Assembly (NCBI GenBank): GCA_023390675.1
Contig: JAEWCK010000041.1
Location: forward strand, 1 to 8,432
DNA: 8,432 bases
Reading direction: 5' to 3'
Source: Pseudomonadota bacterium
GTDB lineage: Bacteria > Pseudomonadota > Alphaproteobacteria > Sphingomonadales > Sphingomonadaceae
Below are positions 6,281 to 8,432 of this stretch, piece by piece; the first letter of the stretch is position 1; every line of letters begins with the position of its first letter. The translations under genes were made by a program, and so were the position numbers. The notes beneath the pieces were generated by a model. It had not been told where the DNA came from, did not search any database, and saw nothing but the letters and a program-made list of their open reading frames with translations.

Positions 6281-6297
6281 GATCGCTTGAAGCGATC
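6281..6297 (-). other. Perfect inverted repeat overlapping the acpP stop
   Basis: GATCGCTT-G-AAGCGATC is a perfect 8+1+8 inverted repeat; as RNA it would fold to a 7-bp stem with a 3-base loop. It begins inside the acpP TGA stop (6296-6298), and a small GCCC/GGGC stem and the terminator-like hairpin follow downstream. It may protect the 3' end of the abundant acpP mRNA. This role is inferred. Confidence 0.5.
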
Positions 6298-6544
6298 AGC
6301 CTTCCTGGTGCTCGCTGATGTACGAGACCGCGTCGCCGACGGTGCTGATCTTCTCGGCCGCATCGTCCGGAATCTCGACGCCGAACTCTTCCTCGAAAGC
6401 CATCACCAGCTCGACGATGTCGAGGCTGTCGGCGCCGAGATCGTCGATGAAGCTCGCGGTCGGCGAAACTTCCTTGGCGTCGACGCCGAGGTGATCGACG
6501 ACGAGCGCGGTCACGCGGGTGGTGATCTCTTCCTGAGTGGCCAT
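6296..6544 (-). CDS. acpP: Acyl carrier protein
   Basis: Small acidic carrier that holds growing acyl chains on a 4'-phosphopantetheine arm and delivers them to FabD, FabG and FabF and to lipid and lipid A synthesis. The product is 82 residues, typical for alphaproteobacteria. The prosthetic-group serine is S40 in DDLGADSLDIVELVMAFEEEFGVEIPD, and the rest is the usual four-helix acidic sequence. The ATG at 6544 is preceded by AGGG at 3 bases and AAAGGAAAA further back, a modest ribosome site for such a highly made protein. The 101-base gap upstream (6545-6645) is the longest between minus-strand genes before it and could hold an acpP promoter, but I see no convincing -35/-10 pair. A terminator-like hairpin follows. 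Confidence 0.98.
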   Translation of the reverse strand: MATQEEITTRVTALVVDHLGVDAKEVSPTASFIDDLGADSLDIVELVMAFEEEFGVEIPDDAAEKISTVGDAVSYISEHQEG

Positions 6545-6645
6545 GGTCCCTGTTTTCCTTTGTAGCTAGGGGCTCAATATCGTTGAAACGCACCTAGATC
6601 GCGCTTGGTGCCGTTGCAAGAGGCGAAGGCTTCGCTTCCGTAACG

Positions 6646-7176
6646 TCAGGCTTCGGCAAATTGCACGCTGGCATATTGCATCGTGTTCAACATGCTGAAG
6701 AACTGATTGAGCAGCATGGCGTTCTCGCGCGTCTTCTGCGCCTCCTCGGTGACCGAGGATATGACCAGCTGCTGCATCTCCTCGGTGGTAAGCGGGCGAT
6801 TGCGCGTCTCTTCGGGCAGAGTCTGGAACTGCGCCTCAAGCATCGCCGCGTCGAAGCCCTTCTCGCCCACCACGCGCTGCGCGATCGGCCAGCCGATCTT
6901 GGCGAGCGTGTAGATCCGCGCCGCCTGCACCGCCGCATCGGACCATTTGTTCTCGACCGCGCATTCCTGCGCGGCGTTGGTAAGGCCGGCGGCGACGCTG
7001 GGATCGTAGCTGGGCTTGGCCGCAGCGCCGAGATTGCGCGTCACGTCGGCCTCGATCTGGGTCCGGAGCGCCGGCTTCAACTTGCCGACGACGCAATCCA
7101 TCGTCGCGAGATCGGCTGCGGCCGCGGGGGCAACGAGGGTGGCGGCGCCGAGAACGCCGAGCAGAAATCCACGCAT
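6646..7176 (-). CDS. Exported small protein of unknown function in the fab operon
   Basis: I do not recognise this family. The product is 176 residues with a clear Sec signal peptide: MRGFLLGVLGAATLVAPAAAA, hydrophobic core 4-15, AxA-type cleavage near residue 20 or 21. The mature part is about 155 residues, looks largely helical, has no other membrane segment, and contains two cysteines (C28 in MDCVVGKL, C72 in AQECAVEN) that could form a disulfide in the periplasm. The C-terminal half is rich in Glu and Gln. The ATG at 7176 is chosen because AGGAG (7185-7189) lies 8 bases upstream and the signal peptide begins there; the longer open frame upstream is fabG read out of frame. It lies 29 bases after fabG and 101 bases before acpP, so it is probably cotranscribed with fabD-fabG. 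An exported protein is unexpected among cytoplasmic fatty acid enzymes. Confidence 0.85.
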   Translation of the reverse strand: MRGFLLGVLGAATLVAPAAAADLATMDCVVGKLKPALRTQIEADVTRNLGAAAKPSYDPSVAAGLTNAAQECAVENKWSDAAVQAARIYTLAKIGWPIAQRVVGEKGFDAAMLEAQFQTLPEETRNRPLTTEEMQQLVISSVTEEAQKTRENAMLLNQFFSMLNTMQYASVQFAEA

Positions 7177-7205
7177 AAGCTTCACTCCTGCCCCCCGTTC
7201 AAGGT

Positions 7206-7943
7206 TCAGAGCATCGCCATCCCGCCGTTCACATGCAAGGTCTGGCCGGTGACATAGGCCGCTTCCCTGCTGGCGAGATAGACGACCGCCGCTCCGATAT
7301 CCTCGCCTTCGCCCAGCTTTCCGGCGGGAATGCGGCCGAGCAGCGCATCCTTCTGGGCCTCGGGCAGCACGTCGGTCATCGCCGAGCGGATGAAGCCTGG
7401 CGCGACGCAGTTGACCGTGATGTTGCGGCTGGCGAGCTCCTGCGCAAGCGCCTTGGACATGCCGACCAGCCCCGCCTTCGACGCGGCATAATTGGCCTGC
7501 CCCGGATTGCCGGTGGCCCCGACCACCGAGGTGATCGAGATCACGCGGCCGAACCGCGCCTTCATCATCGGCTTGGCGGCGGCGCGAATCAGGCGGAATG
7601 CGGCTTCGAGGTTCACGCGGATCACTTGATCCCACTCCTCATCCTTCATCCGCATCGCGAGATTGTCGCGGGTCACGCCGGCATTGTTGACGAGGATGTC
7701 GAGCTGGCCGAGCGCCTCGACCGCCTGGGGCACCAGCGCGTCGACCGAAGCCGCATCGGAGAGATCGGCGGTGATCGCGACATGGTCCCCGCCCAGCTCG
7801 GCGCGGAAGGCGTCGAGCTTCCCGGCATTGGAGCCCGAAACCGCGAGCCGCGCACCCTGCGCAGCCAGCGCCCTGGCGATTGCCGATCCAATGCCCCCGG
7901 ACGCGCCGGTCACGAGTGCGGTCATACCTGTGAGATCGAACAT
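7206..7943 (-). CDS. fabG: 3-oxoacyl-ACP reductase
   Basis: NADPH-dependent short-chain dehydrogenase that reduces beta-ketoacyl-ACP to beta-hydroxyacyl-ACP, the first reductive step of each elongation cycle. It has 245 residues, the normal FabG length. Cofactor loop TGASGGIG (12-19), NNAG (86-89), and the catalytic tetrad N111, S139 (SITSVVG), Y152 and K156 (NYAASKAG) are all present, as is the C-terminal VTGQTLHVNGGMAM. The SDR family is broad, but position between fabD and acpP makes FabG the firm choice. ATG 7943 is used: GGGAGA lies 8 bases upstream and MFDLTGMTALVTG is the family N terminus; the longer open frame upstream is fabD sequence out of frame. It is 20 bases downstream of fabD, consistent with one transcript. 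Confidence 0.97.
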   Translation of the reverse strand: MFDLTGMTALVTGASGGIGSAIARALAAQGARLAVSGSNAGKLDAFRAELGGDHVAITADLSDAASVDALVPQAVEALGQLDILVNNAGVTRDNLAMRMKDEEWDQVIRVNLEAAFRLIRAAAKPMMKARFGRVISITSVVGATGNPGQANYAASKAGLVGMSKALAQELASRNITVNCVAPGFIRSAMTDVLPEAQKDALLGRIPAGKLGEGEDIGAAVVYLASREAAYVTGQTLHVNGGMAML

Positions 7944-7963
7944 CGCTTCTTCTCCCAATCCGG

Positions 7964-8432
7964 TCAGAGGCTCTTCGCGAAGGCCTCGATATCGTCCATC
8001 GTCACCACGCTCGTCGCCGTCGCATCCGGCGCGATGCGCTTGACCATGCCGCCGAGCACCTTGCCGCCGAACTCGACGAAATCGGTCACGTCCGCCGCGA
8101 ACATCGCCAGCACCGATTCGCGCCACCGCACCATGCCCGTGACCTGCTCGACGAGCAGCGCGCGGATCGTGTCGGGATCACCGACGGGAGCGGCGGTGAC
8201 ATTGGCGTACACCGGCAAGAGCGGGGCCTGGATCGACGCCGCCGCGAGCGCCTCGGCCATCGCATCCGCGGCGGGTTGCATCAGCGGGCAGTGGAAAGGC
8301 GCCGAGACCGGCAGCAGCAGCGCACGCTTCGCGCCCATCTCCTTCGCAATCGGCAAAGCGCGCTCCACCGCCTCGCGATGACCGGAGATCACCACCTGGC
8401 TCGGATCGTTGTCGTTGGCGACGGTGCAGACC
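7964..8432 (-). CDS. fabD: Malonyl-CoA:ACP transacylase, C-terminal part
   Basis: Transfers malonyl from CoA to ACP, supplying the extender unit for FabF. The reading frame is open to the window edge, so the 5' end is missing; about 155 C-terminal residues are visible, roughly half of the usual 310. The fragment begins VCTVANDNDPSQVVISGH, the conserved AN-N-P-QVVISG segment, and includes PVSAPFHCPLM with the catalytic histidine partner. The nucleophilic GHS serine is outside the window. The ferredoxin-like insert has passed, and the end (VEFGGKVLGGMVKRI) is typical. The apparent GTG at 8393-8395 is an internal valine codon, not a start. It leads the fabD-fabG-acpP-fabF order and stops 20 bases before fabG. 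Confidence 0.95.
   Translation of the reverse strand, partial: VCTVANDNDPSQVVISGHREAVERALPIAKEMGAKRALLLPVSAPFHCPLMQPAADAMAEALAAASIQAPLLPVYANVTAAPVGDPDTIRALLVEQVTGMVRWRESVLAMFAADVTDFVEFGGKVLGGMVKRIAPDATATSVVTMDDIEAFAKSL

Noticed and set aside
4458..6290. Plus-strand open frame of 610 codons opposite mltG and fabF
   Set aside because: It lies antisense to two clearly conserved genes, is Arg-rich with low complexity, and has no recognisable motif. Long antisense open frames are expected in high-GC DNA.
6591..6619. acpP promoter with TTGCAA (6614-6619) and TAGGTG (6596-6591) at 17 bases spacing
   Set aside because: The -10 match is poor and alphaproteobacterial promoters are weakly conserved; the evidence is too thin to list as a feature.
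6623..6635. GCGAAGGCTTCGC inverted repeat after the exported-protein gene as a terminator
   Set aside because: The stem is short (about 5 bp with a 3-base loop), with no adequate T tract on the minus strand; likely chance in GC-rich sequence.
7233..8381. Plus-strand open frame of 382 codons opposite fabG and fabD
   Set aside because: Antisense to fabG and fabD; the sequence is composition-driven with no motif.

Overview
The window is high-GC DNA (roughly 66-70% in the genes I counted) with short intergenic gaps. Gene content and order point to an alphaproteobacterium, most likely a sphingomonad. An edd-glk-eda Entner-Doudoroff cluster and a fabD-fabG-acpP-fabF-mltG cluster are both familiar in that group, but the genus is an inference.

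Plus strand, 24-3533: edd, glk and eda form a three-gene Entner-Doudoroff operon. Glk makes glucose 6-phosphate. Edd converts 6-phosphogluconate to KDPG, and Eda splits KDPG into pyruvate and glyceraldehyde 3-phosphate. The genes linking Glk to Edd (zwf, pgl) are not in the window. A gene ending at the left edge may overlap the edd start. The 98-base edd-glk gap carries a 14-base near-palindrome matching the LacI-family operator pattern.

Minus strand, 8432 down to 3908: fabD (5' end outside the window), fabG, an unrecognised small exported protein, acpP, fabF and mltG. These cover malonyl loading of the carrier protein, ketoreduction, the carrier itself and chain elongation, followed by a membrane peptidoglycan transglycosylase. 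Between acpP and fabF lies a strong intrinsic terminator-like hairpin, which probably lets acpP be transcribed in excess of the genes after it. mltG lacks a standard start codon ahead of its membrane anchor, and a CTG start overlapping the end of fabF is likely.

The two operons converge at about 3534-3907. The junction is filled by a compact unit: a 95-residue stand-alone GIY-YIG nuclease gene of visibly lower GC, bracketed by two perfect 27-base inverted copies of a REP-like palindrome. The left copy starts one base after the eda stop codon, and the right copy lies 9 bases from the mltG stop codon. The unit looks like an inserted, possibly mobile, palindrome-plus-nuclease cassette and is the most interesting object here. 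Apart from these features I see no RNA genes, CRISPR arrays, insertion sequences or origins. No stretch longer than 300 bases lacks a gene.
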